Source: JAJUFS01 sp036381175
Lineage (GTDB): Bacteria > Pseudomonadota > Gammaproteobacteria > Natronospirales > JAJUFS01
Direction of reading: 5' to 3'
Assembly: GCA_036381175.1 (NCBI GenBank)
Contig: DASVDI010000055.1
Span: forward strand, 18,203-82,202
Length of the DNA stretch: 64,000 nucleotides
Shown here: piece by piece, positions 36,525 to 47,005 of the stretch
How positions within the stretch are numbered: the first letter of the stretch is position 1
Layout of the letters: every line of letters begins with the position of its first letter
Position numbers and translations under genes: made by a program
The notes under the pieces: model-generated
Seen by the model: the letters and a program-made list of their open reading frames with translations, nothing else
The model's database searches: none
What the model was told of the DNA's origin: nothing

Positions 36525-37136
36525 GTGACGGGACAATCCGAACTCGGTTTTCTTGACGGACTGACCCACATCGCCGGCGTCGATGAAGTCGGTCGCGGTC
36601 CGCTGGCAGGTCCCGTCGTTGCCGCCGCGGTGATTCTCGATCCTTCGCGCCCGGTGGAAGGCTTGCGCGATTCAAAGCAACTTTCTCCGGCGCGCCGCGA
36701 AGAACTTTCAGTCATCCTGAAAGAATGCGTGCACGCCTGGGCCATTGGTTTCTGCACGCCTGCGGAAATAGACGAACACAACATCCTGCAGGCATCCATG
36801 CTTGCGATGCGGCGCGCCATCGAGGCGTTGCAGATCACGCCACAGTTCGTGCAGGTTGATGGCAACCGTTGTCCCGAGATCAGGATTCCATCGGAAGCGA
36901 TTATTGGCGGCGACGATTGCGTCCCGTGCATCAGTGCGGCGTCGATCATTGCGAAGGTTTATCGCGATGCGGAAATGGTTCGCCTGCATGAACAATTCCC
37001 CATGTATGGATTCGATCGCAACAAGGGTTATCCCACGTCCGAACATCTTGCCGCGCTCGATGAACACGGCGCGACGATTGTGCATCGGCGCAGTTTCGCG
37101 CCGGTGAGAAACTGCCTCGCCAGGGCTGCCTTGTGA
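36525..37136 (+). CDS. rnhB: Ribonuclease HII
   Basis: This 203-residue enzyme has the catalytic acidic residues in AGVDEVGRGPLAGPVV (residues about 18-33) and VDGNRCPE near 110. I chose GTG 36525 (VTGQSELGFLDGL) because it gives the usual family length and follows GGGGG; the frame stays open upstream through lpxB. It removes ribonucleotides from DNA. It overlaps the dnaE start by 4 bases. Confidence 0.93.
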   Translation: MTGQSELGFLDGLTHIAGVDEVGRGPLAGPVVAAAVILDPSRPVEGLRDSKQLSPARREELSVILKECVHAWAIGFCTPAEIDEHNILQASMLAMRRAIEALQITPQFVQVDGNRCPEIRIPSEAIIGGDDCVPCISAASIIAKVYRDAEMVRLHEQFPMYGFDRNKGYPTSEHLAALDEHGATIVHRRSFAPVRNCLARAAL

Positions 37137-40100
37137 GCGAAACGTTCGTTCATCTGCGCGTGCACACCGAGTACTCGCTCGTCGACAGCGTGGTGCGCGT
37201 CAAGCCGTTGATTGACGCGGTTGCGGACGCGCGCATGCCCGCGGTTGCACTCACCGATCACGGCAATCTTTTCGCGATGGTGAAGTTCTATCGCGCCGCA
37301 TTGGCAAAAGGCGTGCAACCCTTGCTCGGTTGCGACGTGCTGTTGTCGGCGCCGGAGCCGAACGATTCGCCTTCCACACTCGCGCTGATCTGCCAGAACG
37401 ACACCGGCTACCGGAATCTTTCCGCGTTGATGACGCGCAGTTATCGTGAAGGACAGGAGCGCGGCGTACCCATCGTGCGGCGCGAATGGCTGCACGGACA
37501 CACGGAAGGCTTGATCGCGATCTCCGTTTGTCGCGACGGCGAGATTGCGCGCGCATTGCTGGCGGGCCGCGAACCGCTCGCCGATGAATTGTTGCACCAG
37601 TGGCTCGGGTGGTTCGGCGATCGTTTCTACCTGGAGTTGCAACGCACCGGGCGCGAGAACGAAGAAGCCTGCAACGCCGCCATGGTAAAACTCGCGGCAA
37701 GACGCGGCGTTCCCGTCGTCGCGACCAACGATGTTCGTTTCATCGACAAGCAGGATTTCGAAGCGCACGAAACGCGCGTCTGCATTCACGATGGCCGCGT
37801 GCTCAACGATCCGCGCCGGCCGCGGCGTTACAGCGAAGAGCAATACCTGAAATCGCCTGAGCAGATGTGCGAGCTGTTCTCGGATGTTCCCGAGGCGATC
37901 GAGAATGCTTCGAACATCGCGCGGCGTTGTGGTCTGCAACTGCGGCTTGGCGAATATTTCCTGCCGGATTTTCCCGTTCCGGAAGGCCACACTATTGAAA
38001 GCTGGCTGCGCGAAAAATCGCGCGAAGGGCTCGAGACGCGCCTGGAAAAACTGCTGGACCGCAACACGCCTGATTATGCGGAAAAGCGCAAGGTGTACGA
38101 GGAACGCCTTGCAATCGAACTCGATGTGATCCTGCAGATGGGTTTTCCGGGATACTTTCTCATCGTCGCTGACTTCATCGAGTGGGCGAAGAAGAATGAT
38201 GTTCCCGTTGGACCTGGTCGCGGTTCCGGCGCAGGTTCACTCGTTGCTTACGCACTCGGCATCACCGATCTCGATCCGCTCGCCTACGATCTTCTTTTCG
38301 AACGCTTTCTCAATCCCGAACGCGTGTCCATGCCGGACTTCGACGTGGATTTCTGCATGGAAGGGCGCGACCGCGTCATCGACTACGTTGCGGAAAAATA
38401 CGGTCGCGACCAGGTGTCGCAGATCATCACCTACGGTTCCATGGCAGCGCGCGCGGTGGTGCGCGATGTCGGCCGCGTGCTCGGTCATCCCTACGGTTTT
38501 GTCGATCGCATCGCCAAGCTGATTCCTTTCGAAATCGGCATGACGCTGGATGCAGCGTTGAAAGATGAAAGCAGCGAACTCGCGCAGGCGTACAACGACG
38601 ACGAGGAGATCAAGGATCTCATTGATCGCGCGCGGCAGCTTGAAGGTCTCGCGCGCAATGCGGGCAAGCATGCCGGCGGCGTGGTGATCGCGCCGACGGC
38701 GCTGTCGGAATTCACACCGCTTTACTGCGAACAGGGTTCCGAAAGCACCGTCACGCAACTCGACAAGGATGATGTCGAATCCGTTGGTCTCGTGAAGTTC
38801 GACTTCCTGGGCTTGCGAACGCTCACCATCATCGACTGGGCCGTCGACAACATCGATGCGATTCGAAAGGCGCGCAACGAGGAGCCGCTCGACATCACGT
38901 CCATTCCCATGGACGACAAGCCGACATTCGACCTGCTGAAACGTTACGAATCCACCGCCGTGTTCCAGCTGGAATCGCGCGGCATGAAAGATCTCATTCG
39001 CCGCCTGAAGCCCGACAGTTTCGAGGACATCATCGCGCTCGTCGCGCTGTTCCGTCCCGGTCCGTTGCAATCGGGCATGGTGGATGACTTCATCAACCGC
39101 AAGCACGGGCGCCAGAAAGTCGAGTATCCGCATCCGGATCTCGAAACCATTTTGAAGCCGACCTACGGCGTGATCCTTTACCAGGAACAGGTGATGCAGA
39201 TCGCGCAGGTGCTGGGCGGCTACACGCTCGGCGGCGCCGATCTCCTGCGCCGCGCGATGGGCAAGAAGAAGCCGGAAGAAATGGCGAAACAGCGCAGCAT
39301 CTTTCAGGAGGGCGCGGCGAAGAAAGGTGTCGAGCCGAGAACGGCAGAATACATTTTCGATTTGATGGAAAAGTTCGCGGGTTACGGTTTCAACAAATCG
39401 CATTCCGCGGCGTACGCCTTGCTGTCGTACCAGACCGCATGGCTGAAAGCGCATTATCCGTCAGCGTTCATGGCGGCCGTGCTGTCGTCGGACATGGATC
39501 ACACCGACAAGGTCGTGCTGTTCATCGACGAATGCCAGCGCATGGAACTGGAAATCCTGCCGCCGGACGTGAACGAATCCGTGTACGCATTCACCGTTCA
39601 CAGCGATACCGCGATTCGCTACGGCCTTGGCGCGGTGAAGGGCGTGGGCCGCGGCGTGATCGACAACATCGTCGAGATGCGCGAGGCCGACGGACGATTC
39701 ACGGACCTTGATGATTTCTGCCGGCGCGTCGATCTCGGCAAGCTGAACCGCCGCACAATGGAAGCCCTGATTCGTGCAGGTGCGCTCGACGGCCTCGGGC
39801 CGAATCGCGCGAGCCTCATGGCATACCTGCCGACGGCCTTGCAGGCGGCGGACCAGGCGAGCCGCAACATCGATGCGGGCCAGGACGACATGTTCGGCGT
39901 CGCCGCCAACCCGGCATCGGCAGCAATCGTTCCGGTTCCCGAATTGCCCGACTGGAGCGAGGAGGAACGTCTCGCCGGCGAACGCGAAACACTGGGCCTG
40001 TTTCTCTCCGGTCATCCCATCGATCGCTTCGAATCCGAACTCAAACATCTCGTCACCGGTCGGCTGGGCGAACTTGCCGGGCAGGAAGCGCCGGTCAGCG

Positions 40101-40657
40101 AGGATGGCGAGCGGCGCTATTCGCAGGCGAGGGTGGTCACGGTCGCGGGTCTCGTACTGGACATTCGCCGTCGCGGCGGGCGCGTTTCCGTGACGCTGGA
40201 TGACCGTACCGGGCGTCTCGAGGCGACGTTTTTCGAGGATTCCTGGAACCGTTTCGGACATTTGCTGAGCAAGGACACGGTCGTTCTCGTCGAGGGCAAG
40301 CTGTCCTTCGATGAGTTCATCAACGGCTGGAAAGTCACGGCGCGGAACGTTACGGGAATAGACGATGCGCGCGCCAATGCCGTGCGGCGCGTGGATATCA
40401 CCTGGACCGCCGATGACCGCGACGAAGAACGCCGCGCGGCGTTGCAGGCCTTGTTGGGCGCGCACCGCGGTACGTGTCCCGTCTGGATTCGCTATGCGGG
40501 CGCCTCGGCTGGCGGCGTGCTGAAACTGGGCGAGAACTGGCGCGTGGCGCCGACTGATGCACTGGTCCGCGGATTGCAGGATCTGTTCGGCCGGGATGCC
40601 GTCGCGCTCATCTACAATCCGGCGCGGTCTGAAAGTCAGCAGTTCGAGGTCGCATAA
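37133..40657 (+). CDS. dnaE: DNA polymerase III alpha subunit
   Basis: This 1174-residue replicative polymerase starts at GTG 37133. A PHP domain opens it (FVHLRVHTEYSLVDS). The polymerase acidic residues appear in MPDFDVDFCMEGRDR near 400 and the fingers in GFNKSHSAAYALLSYQ near 755. The C-terminal OB domain lies near 1000-1090. The length matches E. coli DnaE (1160). Confidence 0.97.
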   Translation: MSETFVHLRVHTEYSLVDSVVRVKPLIDAVADARMPAVALTDHGNLFAMVKFYRAALAKGVQPLLGCDVLLSAPEPNDSPSTLALICQNDTGYRNLSALMTRSYREGQERGVPIVRREWLHGHTEGLIAISVCRDGEIARALLAGREPLADELLHQWLGWFGDRFYLELQRTGRENEEACNAAMVKLAARRGVPVVATNDVRFIDKQDFEAHETRVCIHDGRVLNDPRRPRRYSEEQYLKSPEQMCELFSDVPEAIENASNIARRCGLQLRLGEYFLPDFPVPEGHTIESWLREKSREGLETRLEKLLDRNTPDYAEKRKVYEERLAIELDVILQMGFPGYFLIVADFIEWAKKNDVPVGPGRGSGAGSLVAYALGITDLDPLAYDLLFERFLNPERVSMPDFDVDFCMEGRDRVIDYVAEKYGRDQVSQIITYGSMAARAVVRDVGRVLGHPYGFVDRIAKLIPFEIGMTLDAALKDESSELAQAYNDDEEIKDLIDRARQLEGLARNAGKHAGGVVIAPTALSEFTPLYCEQGSESTVTQLDKDDVESVGLVKFDFLGLRTLTIIDWAVDNIDAIRKARNEEPLDITSIPMDDKPTFDLLKRYESTAVFQLESRGMKDLIRRLKPDSFEDIIALVALFRPGPLQSGMVDDFINRKHGRQKVEYPHPDLETILKPTYGVILYQEQVMQIAQVLGGYTLGGADLLRRAMGKKKPEEMAKQRSIFQEGAAKKGVEPRTAEYIFDLMEKFAGYGFNKSHSAAYALLSYQTAWLKAHYPSAFMAAVLSSDMDHTDKVVLFIDECQRMELEILPPDVNESVYAFTVHSDTAIRYGLGAVKGVGRGVIDNIVEMREADGRFTDLDDFCRRVDLGKLNRRTMEALIRAGALDGLGPNRASLMAYLPTALQAADQASRNIDAGQDDMFGVAANPASAAIVPVPELPDWSEEERLAGERETLGLFLSGHPIDRFESELKHLVTGRLGELAGQEAPVSEDGERRYSQARVVTVAGLVLDIRRRGGRVSVTLDDRTGRLEATFFEDSWNRFGHLLSKDTVVLVEGKLSFDEFINGWKVTARNVTGIDDARANAVRRVDITWTADDRDEERRAALQALLGAHRGTCPVWIRYAGASAGGVLKLGENWRVAPTDALVRGLQDLFGRDAVALIYNPARSESQQFEVA

Positions 40658-40731
40658 GCGGGCGGGCGAACTTGTTATACTCTGGCGCCAGAATGACAAA
40701 ACCTTTGAAGCTTTACGGATCCTGACCTCGA

Positions 40732-41694
40732 ATGAACCTCAATTTCCTCGATTTCGAACAACCCATCGCCGAACTTGAAGCCAAGATCGAAGAGCTGCGC
40801 TTCGTGGGCGACGACTCGGCCGTGAACATCACCGAGGAAATTTCGCGCTTGCAGGCGAAGAGCCGCAACCTCACGGAATCGATTTTCGCGAACCTTTCGT
40901 CCTGGCAGGTCGCCCAGCTCGCGCGGCATCCGCAGCGCCCCTTCACGCTGGATTACATCGACCGGCTGTTCACCGATTTCCAGGAACTGCACGGTGATCG
41001 CGCCTTCGCGGACGACCCGGCGCTCGTCGGCGGGCTCGCCCGGCTCGACGGCCGGCCGGTCATGGTCATCGGTCAGCAGAAGGGCCGCGATACGAAGGAA
41101 AAGCTGCGCCGCAACTTCGGCATGCCGCGGCCCGAGGGTTATCGAAAGGCGCTGCGCCTGATGAAAATGGCCGAACGGTTCCGCCTGCCTGTGCTCACCT
41201 TTATCGACACGCCCGGCGCGTATCCTGGCGTTGGTGCCGAGGAGCGCGGCCAGTCCGAGGCCATCGCGCGGAATCTTTTTGAAATGGCCGCGCTTCGCGT
41301 GCCAATCGTCTGCACGGTGATCGGCGAGGGCGGTTCCGGCGGCGCGCTGGCCATCGGCGTCGGCGACAAGGTCAGCATGCTTCAGTACAGCATTTATTCC
41401 GTGATTTCGCCGGAAGGCTGCGCTTCCATTCTCTGGAAAAGCGCGGAAAAGGCGCCGGACGCCGCCGAGGCGATGGGCGTCACGGCCGAAAAGCTCAAGA
41501 AACTCGGTCTGATCGATCACATCCACGCCGAGCCGCTGGGCGGCGCGCACCGCGATCCCGACGCCATGGCCGCTACCATCAAGCGCGCCCTCGGCGACAC
41601 CCTGATGCAACTCGACAAGTTCTCGACCGACGAACTGCTTGAGAAGCGCTACCAGCGTCTGATGTCGTACGGTCGCTTCGAAGAATCAGCATAA
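40732..41694 (+). CDS. accA: Acetyl-CoA carboxylase carboxyltransferase alpha subunit
   Basis: This 320-residue protein starts MNLNFLDFEQPIAELEAKI. It has HGDRAFADDPALVGGLA near 82 and IGEGGSGGALAIGVGDKV near 200, which binds the CoA substrate. With AccD it carboxylates acetyl-CoA. A TATACT-like element at 40676 may be part of its own promoter. Confidence 0.97.
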   Translation: MNLNFLDFEQPIAELEAKIEELRFVGDDSAVNITEEISRLQAKSRNLTESIFANLSSWQVAQLARHPQRPFTLDYIDRLFTDFQELHGDRAFADDPALVGGLARLDGRPVMVIGQQKGRDTKEKLRRNFGMPRPEGYRKALRLMKMAERFRLPVLTFIDTPGAYPGVGAEERGQSEAIARNLFEMAALRVPIVCTVIGEGGSGGALAIGVGDKVSMLQYSIYSVISPEGCASILWKSAEKAPDAAEAMGVTAEKLKKLGLIDHIHAEPLGGAHRDPDAMAATIKRALGDTLMQLDKFSTDELLEKRYQRLMSYGRFEESA

Positions 41695-41698
41695 CGCC

Positions 41699-43015
41699 TT
41701 GGAATTCACACCGGACGCTCTGCTTCGGAAACTTGAACTGCCAGCGGCAGCGCGCCGCCTCTGGGTCGCCTTCTCCGGCGGCCTTGATTCCACGGTTCTC
41801 CTGCATGCATTCGCCGCGCGGCGCGACGTTTTGCCTGCGCCGCTCAATGCTGTCCACGTCGATCACAACCTCAATCCGGAATCGCCACGCTGGGCAGATC
41901 GCTGCCAGGCGGTCTGCGACGCGCTGGACGTGCCACTGGAACGATTCGCGGTGATCGTGGATTCCGCTCCCGGCGCGAGTGTCGAAGCCGCTGCGCGAGA
42001 CGCGCGCTATGAAGTTTTTCGCCAGTTGCTTGCGCCGGACGAAATCCTGCTGACCGCGCAACACCAGGACGACCAGCTCGAAACCTTCCTGCTGCAGGCG
42101 CTGCGCGGTGCCGGCCCGCACGGACTCGCGGCCATGCCGCGCTTGGCGCGTCTCGGGCAGGGCTGGCTGCTGCGGCCGCTGCTGGACTGGCCGAGGGCGG
42201 CACTGGAAGACTGGGCGGGCGCGCAAGGTCTCGCGTGGCAGGACGATCCGAGCAACGCGGATGATCGTTTTGATCGCAATTACCTTCGCCGGCAGATCTT
42301 GCCGCTCCTGAAGGTGCGCTGGCCTTCGGCCGCACAAACCGTATCGCGCAGCGCGCGGCACAGTGCGGATGCCGCGGAACTCGCCGACGAACTGGCGGCG
42401 ATCGACCTTTCCGCCTCCGGCCATTGCGACGATGGCGGCATTCTCCGCGTGAGCGCGCTTCTCCGGCTGGACCTTCCGCGCCGCCGCAACGTGCTGCGCC
42501 ACTGGCTGGACTGGCTGGGATTCCCGCGGCCCTCCGAGAAGAAACTCGAACACATTCTTTCTGACGTGCTGGAAGCGGCGCCGGACACCGAGCCGTGCGT
42601 GGACTGGGCGGATATTGCAGTGCGCCGTTACCGCGACGGCCTGTTTGCCGCGCGCGCGATTCCGAAGCCACGAGCCGGAAGCTGGCAAGGCGATGTCTTC
42701 GAACTCGGTGAAGGCTGGGGCCGCTTGCGACGCGAGAAAACCGCCGAGGCCGGGCTTCCGGATGGCATCACAGTGGAGGTCCGCTTTCGCGAAGGCGGCG
42801 AGAAAATCCGTCCGCTGGGCCGCGATCATCATCACGATCTCCGGAAGCTTTTCCAGGAAGCGGGCGTTTTGCCATGGCGCCGTGACGCAATGCCGCTGAT
42901 TTATGTCGACAACACGTTCGCGGCCGTCGGCAATCTCTGGGTGAACGCCGATATCGCGCAAACACCGGGATGGCGCGTTGCCTGGGAGGATTCACCGCGC
43001 GTGATCGCGCCATAA
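41699..43015 (+). CDS. tilS: tRNA(Ile)-lysidine synthetase
   Basis: This 438-residue N-type ATP pyrophosphatase has the PP-loop SGGLDSTVLLH near residue 25. The segment HVDHNLNPES near 55 and AQHQDDQLETFLLQALRG near 119 are typical of TilS. It makes lysidine at the wobble base of tRNA-Ile2. The start TTG 41699 is 4 bases after the accA stop and has no better alternative nearby. Confidence 0.93.
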   Translation: MEFTPDALLRKLELPAAARRLWVAFSGGLDSTVLLHAFAARRDVLPAPLNAVHVDHNLNPESPRWADRCQAVCDALDVPLERFAVIVDSAPGASVEAAARDARYEVFRQLLAPDEILLTAQHQDDQLETFLLQALRGAGPHGLAAMPRLARLGQGWLLRPLLDWPRAALEDWAGAQGLAWQDDPSNADDRFDRNYLRRQILPLLKVRWPSAAQTVSRSARHSADAAELADELAAIDLSASGHCDDGGILRVSALLRLDLPRRRNVLRHWLDWLGFPRPSEKKLEHILSDVLEAAPDTEPCVDWADIAVRRYRDGLFAARAIPKPRAGSWQGDVFELGEGWGRLRREKTAEAGLPDGITVEVRFREGGEKIRPLGRDHHHDLRKLFQEAGVLPWRRDAMPLIYVDNTFAAVGNLWVNADIAQTPGWRVAWEDSPRVIAP

Positions 43016-43109
43016 GCGTCTTTTGTCATTGAGGGAAGAGCCCCGTTCCGGTAAGATTTGCTTCCGATTCGCGGCCAGCCGGGTCGCGTCCCTCGAATCG
43101 GAAATCCGC

Positions 43110-44762
43110 ATGACGAAGTTCATTTTTGTTACCGGTGGTGTTGTTTCTTCCCTCGGGAAAGGCATCTCCGCCGCCTCGCTTGGCGCCATCCTGGAATCGC
43201 GCGGCCTGAAGGTCGGCATGGTGAAACTGGATCCGTACATCAATGTCGATCCGGGCACCATGAGCCCGTTCCAGCATGGCGAAGTCTTCGTCACGCACGA
43301 CGGCGCGGAAACCGATCTCGATCTCGGCCATTACGAGCGCTACGTGCGCATGCGCGCGGGCCAGGCCAACAATTTCACCACCGGGCGCATCTACTCGAAC
43401 GTGATCCAGAAGGAACGCCGCGGCGATTACCTTGGCGCGACGGTGCAGGTGATTCCGCACATTACCGATGAGATCAAGCGTTGTGTGTTGCAGGCCGCCG
43501 GTGACAGCGATGTCTGCATGGTGGAAATCGGCGGCACGGTAGGCGACATCGAATCCCTGCCGTTTCTTGAAGCCATCCGCCAGCTCGCCGTCGAGCTTGG
43601 CCGCACCCGCACGTTGTTCATGCATCTCACGCTGGTGCCCTACATTCCGACGTCCGGTGAAACCAAGACCAAGCCGACGCAGCATTCCGTGAAGGAATTG
43701 CGTTCGATCGGCATCCAGCCGGACATCCTGCTGTGCCGCTCCGCCGAAGCGCTGCCGGACGACGCGCGACGCAAGATTGCGCTGTTCACGAACGTGGAAG
43801 AACGTGCCGTGATTTCCGCCGTTGATGCGGACGACATTTATAAAATCCCGATGCTGCTGCACGCACAGAATCTCGATGACATCGTGCTGGAAAAACTCGG
43901 CTTTGCTGCGAAGCCGGCTGATCTTTCCGAATGGCAGCGCGTGGTGGAGGCAAGAACGAATCCCGAGGCCAGCGTGGAAGTCGCGTTCGTCGGCAAGTAT
44001 GTCGATCTCGCCGATGCATACATGTCTATCAATGAAGCGCTGAAACACGCCGGCATTCACACGCGCACGAAAGTGAACATCCGCTACATCGATTCCGAGG
44101 ACATGGCCGAAGGCGATACGAGCCCGCTCGAAGGCATGGACGCGATTCTCGTCGGCCCGGGGTTCGGCGAACGCGGCATCGAAGGCAAGATCGCGGCTGC
44201 GCAGTTCGCGCGCGAGAAACGCGTTCCGTATCTCGGCATCTGCCTTGGCATGCAGGTCGCGGTGATCGACTTCGCGCGCAACGTCTGCGGACTTGCGAAA
44301 GCGCACAGCACCGAGTTCGCGCCGCACGCCAGCGATCCCGTGATCGCACTGATTACGGAGTGGCGCGATCGCACCGGCAATGTCGAAACGCGTTCGGAGC
44401 GTTCCGATCTCGGCGGCACGATGCGGCTCGGTGCGCAGGAATGTTTCCTTGAAAAAGGCACGCTCGCACACAAGGTGTATGGCAAGGATGTAATTGTCGA
44501 ACGTCACCGGCACCGGTTCGAGTTCAACAATAATTATCTCGAGCAGCTCGAAGCGAAAGGCCTGAAATTTTCCGGCAAGTCTGTCGATGATCTCGTCGAG
44601 ATGGCGGAGCTGCCGGATCATCCCTGGTTTGTCGGTTCGCAGTTCCATCCTGAATTCACCTCAACGCCGCGCGACGGCCATCCGCTGTTTTCCGGATTCA
44701 TCAAGGCAGCGCGTGAACACGCGGCAGCCAGCGAGGAGTCGAAACAGCGGGCACGCGCCTGA
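43110..44762 (+). CDS. pyrG: CTP synthase
   Basis: This 550-residue enzyme starts MTKFIFVTGGVVSSLGKG, so I chose ATG 43110; the frame is open for 29 earlier codons. The synthetase part has DPYINVDPGTMSPFQHGEVF near 42. The glutaminase part has the nucleophile Cys in LGICLGMQ near 380 and the closing HPEFTS near 518. It makes CTP from UTP and glutamine. Confidence 0.97.
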   Translation: MTKFIFVTGGVVSSLGKGISAASLGAILESRGLKVGMVKLDPYINVDPGTMSPFQHGEVFVTHDGAETDLDLGHYERYVRMRAGQANNFTTGRIYSNVIQKERRGDYLGATVQVIPHITDEIKRCVLQAAGDSDVCMVEIGGTVGDIESLPFLEAIRQLAVELGRTRTLFMHLTLVPYIPTSGETKTKPTQHSVKELRSIGIQPDILLCRSAEALPDDARRKIALFTNVEERAVISAVDADDIYKIPMLLHAQNLDDIVLEKLGFAAKPADLSEWQRVVEARTNPEASVEVAFVGKYVDLADAYMSINEALKHAGIHTRTKVNIRYIDSEDMAEGDTSPLEGMDAILVGPGFGERGIEGKIAAAQFAREKRVPYLGICLGMQVAVIDFARNVCGLAKAHSTEFAPHASDPVIALITEWRDRTGNVETRSERSDLGGTMRLGAQECFLEKGTLAHKVYGKDVIVERHRHRFEFNNNYLEQLEAKGLKFSGKSVDDLVEMAELPDHPWFVGSQFHPEFTSTPRDGHPLFSGFIKAAREHAAASEESKQRARA

Positions 44763-44782
44763 CTCAATCAACGGGAATTTCA

Positions 44783-45625
44783 ATGAAGCTCTGTCACTTC
44801 GAAGCCGGCATCGACAAGCCGCTGTTCGTCATCGCCGGACCCGATACGCTGGAATCCGAACAGCTCGCGCTGGATGTCTCCGGTCATCTGAAGGAAGTTA
44901 CCGATCGCCTCGGCATTCCCTACATCTTCAAGGGATCGTTCGACAAGGCGAATCGCACGTCGGGTAAAAGCTATCGCGGTCCCGGCATGGAAGAAGGTCT
45001 TCGCATTCTCCAGAAAGTGAAGGACGAAATCGGCGTGCCAGTGCTGACAGACGTGCATGAATACACGCCGATCGCCGAAGTTGCCGCGGTTGTTGATGTC
45101 ATCCAGACGCCCGCGTTTCTCTGTCGCCAGACGGATTTCATCCACGAGGCCGCGCGTCACGGCAAGCCGGTGAACATCAAGAAAGGCCAGTTTCTCTCGC
45201 CCGGCGAAATGAAAAACGTTGTCGAGAAAGCGCGCGAAACCGGCAACGAACAGATCATGGTTTGCGAACGCGGATTTTCCTTCGGCTACAACAATCTCGT
45301 CACCGACATGCGCGGTCTTGCCATCATGCGCAACACGGGTTGTCCTGTTGTATTCGACGCCACGCATTCGGTGCAGATGCCGGGTGGGCAGGGCACGAGT
45401 TCGGGCGGCGCACGCGAACACATCCCGGTGCTGGCACGTGCTGCGGTCGCAGCCGGCGTTGCGGGCGTTTTCATGGAAACACATCCCGACCCGGACAAGG
45501 CGCTTTGCGACGGCCCGAACTCCTGGCCGCTCGCACTCGCGGAAGAATTGCTGACGGCGTTGAAAGCGCTCGACGATGCCGTGAAAGCGCGTGGTTTTGT
45601 TGAAGAAAAAATCAGGAAATCGTGA
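44783..45625 (+). CDS. kdsA: 3-deoxy-D-manno-octulosonate 8-phosphate synthase
   Basis: This 280-residue aldolase-type enzyme shows IAGPDTLESEQLALDV near residue 14, FKGSFDKANRTSGKSYRGPG near 50 and VFDATHSVQMPGGQGT near 190. These mark KdsA. It makes Kdo-8-P for the LPS inner core. It precedes eno as in many gammaproteobacteria. Confidence 0.96.
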   Translation: MKLCHFEAGIDKPLFVIAGPDTLESEQLALDVSGHLKEVTDRLGIPYIFKGSFDKANRTSGKSYRGPGMEEGLRILQKVKDEIGVPVLTDVHEYTPIAEVAAVVDVIQTPAFLCRQTDFIHEAARHGKPVNIKKGQFLSPGEMKNVVEKARETGNEQIMVCERGFSFGYNNLVTDMRGLAIMRNTGCPVVFDATHSVQMPGGQGTSSGGAREHIPVLARAAVAAGVAGVFMETHPDPDKALCDGPNSWPLALAEELLTALKALDDAVKARGFVEEKIRKS

Positions 45626-45630
45626 GAGTT

Positions 45631-45689
45631 GAGACGTAAGGCGTAAGACGACGGTGAGCGTGTCGCCATCGTCTTACGCCTTGCGTCTC
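45631..45689. repeat. Inverted repeat between kdsA and eno
   Basis: The arms 45631-45654 and 45666-45689 (24 bases) pair except at two positions around an 11-base loop. It starts 6 bases after the kdsA stop and ends 23 bases before the eno start. Its sequence is unrelated to the palindromes at 8612 and 16180. Confidence 0.88.
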
Positions 45690-45712
45690 GCGTTTTATTA
45701 CAAGGAAATCCA

Positions 45713-47002
45713 ATGGCGAAGATCATCGACATCCGCGCGCGTGAAATCATCGACTCGCGCGGCAATCCGACCGTGGAAGCGGACGTTCATCTCGAAGGCG
45801 GCGTCATGGGACGCGCAGCGGTGCCGTCCGGCGCATCGACCGGTTCGCGCGAAGCGGTGGAATTACGCGACGGCGACAAGGCACGTTATCTCGGTAAGGG
45901 CGTGAAAAAAGCCGTCGCGAACGTCAACGGCGAAATTCTCGATGCGTTGAAAGGAATGGACGCATCCGACCAGGCCGCGATCGATCGGAAAATGATCGAG
46001 CTCGACGGAACGGAAAACAAGGGACGTCTTGGCGCGAACGCGATTCTCGCGGTATCGCTCGCCGTAGCGCAGGCGGGAGCGAAAGCCGCTGGCAAGCCCT
46101 TGTTCGAATACCTTGGTGGAAGCGCAGCCGCCGGCATGCCGGTGCCGATGATGAACATCATCAACGGTGGCGCGCACGCGGATAATTCCGTTGATATGCA
46201 GGAATTCATGATTCTTCCCGTCGGCGCGGCGTCGTTCTCCGAAGCGCTTCGCGTTGGCGCGGAAGTGTTTCATTCACTGAAGAAAGTGCTGAACGCGCGC
46301 AAGCTGAATACCGCTGTCGGTGACGAAGGTGGTTTCGCGCCGGATCTTCCCTCGAACGAAGCCGCGCTCGAAATCATCATCGAGGCGATCGATGCGGCCG
46401 GCTACAAGGCGGGCAAGGACATTCTTCTCGGTCTCGACGTTGCGAGCTCCGAATTCTATAAAAATGGCGTTTATCACCTCGAATCCGAAGGCAAGAAATT
46501 CAACGCCGAAGAATTCGCCGCGTATCTCGCAGGACTCGTCGAGCGTTACCCGATCGTGACGATCGAAGACGGCATGGACGAAAGCGACTGGAACGGCTGG
46601 AAACACCTGACCGAAAAGCTCGGCGACAAGGTGCAGCTTGTCGGTGACGATCTGTTCGTCACCAATCCGAAAATTCTCAAGGAAGGCATCGACAAGGGCG
46701 TCGCGAATTCCATTCTCATCAAGGTGAACCAGATCGGCACGCTCACCGAAACGCTCGAAGCCATCAAGCTCGCAACGGACAACGGCTATACCGCCGTGGT
46801 TTCGCACCGCTCCGGTGAAACGGAAGATGCGACGATCGCGGATCTCGCCGTCGCAACGACAGCAACGCAGATCAAGACGGGTTCGCTGTCGCGCTCCGAT
46901 CGCATTGCCAAGTACAACCAGTTGCTGCGTATCGAGGAAATGTTGGGTGACCGTGCGACGTATCCGGGCCGCAACGCCTTCCCGAAAGGTGTCGGCAGAT
47001 AA
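45713..47002 (+). CDS. eno: Enolase
   Basis: This 429-residue glycolytic enzyme shows AREIIDSRGNPTVEADV near residue 8, PMMNIINGGAHADNSVDMQE near 140, and VGDEGGFAP near 203. The catalytic Lys lies in LIKVNQIGTLTET near 340, followed by VVSHRSGETED. It interconverts 2-phosphoglycerate and phosphoenolpyruvate, and the latter is also a KdsA substrate. Confidence 0.98.
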   Translation: MAKIIDIRAREIIDSRGNPTVEADVHLEGGVMGRAAVPSGASTGSREAVELRDGDKARYLGKGVKKAVANVNGEILDALKGMDASDQAAIDRKMIELDGTENKGRLGANAILAVSLAVAQAGAKAAGKPLFEYLGGSAAAGMPVPMMNIINGGAHADNSVDMQEFMILPVGAASFSEALRVGAEVFHSLKKVLNARKLNTAVGDEGGFAPDLPSNEAALEIIIEAIDAAGYKAGKDILLGLDVASSEFYKNGVYHLESEGKKFNAEEFAAYLAGLVERYPIVTIEDGMDESDWNGWKHLTEKLGDKVQLVGDDLFVTNPKILKEGIDKGVANSILIKVNQIGTLTETLEAIKLATDNGYTAVVSHRSGETEDATIADLAVATTATQIKTGSLSRSDRIAKYNQLLRIEEMLGDRATYPGRNAFPKGVGR

Positions 47003-47005
47003 GAA

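Noticed and set aside
43026..44648. 540-codon minus-strand frame opposite pyrG
   Set aside because: pyrG is certain, and the antisense translation is His/Arg-rich shadow sequence.
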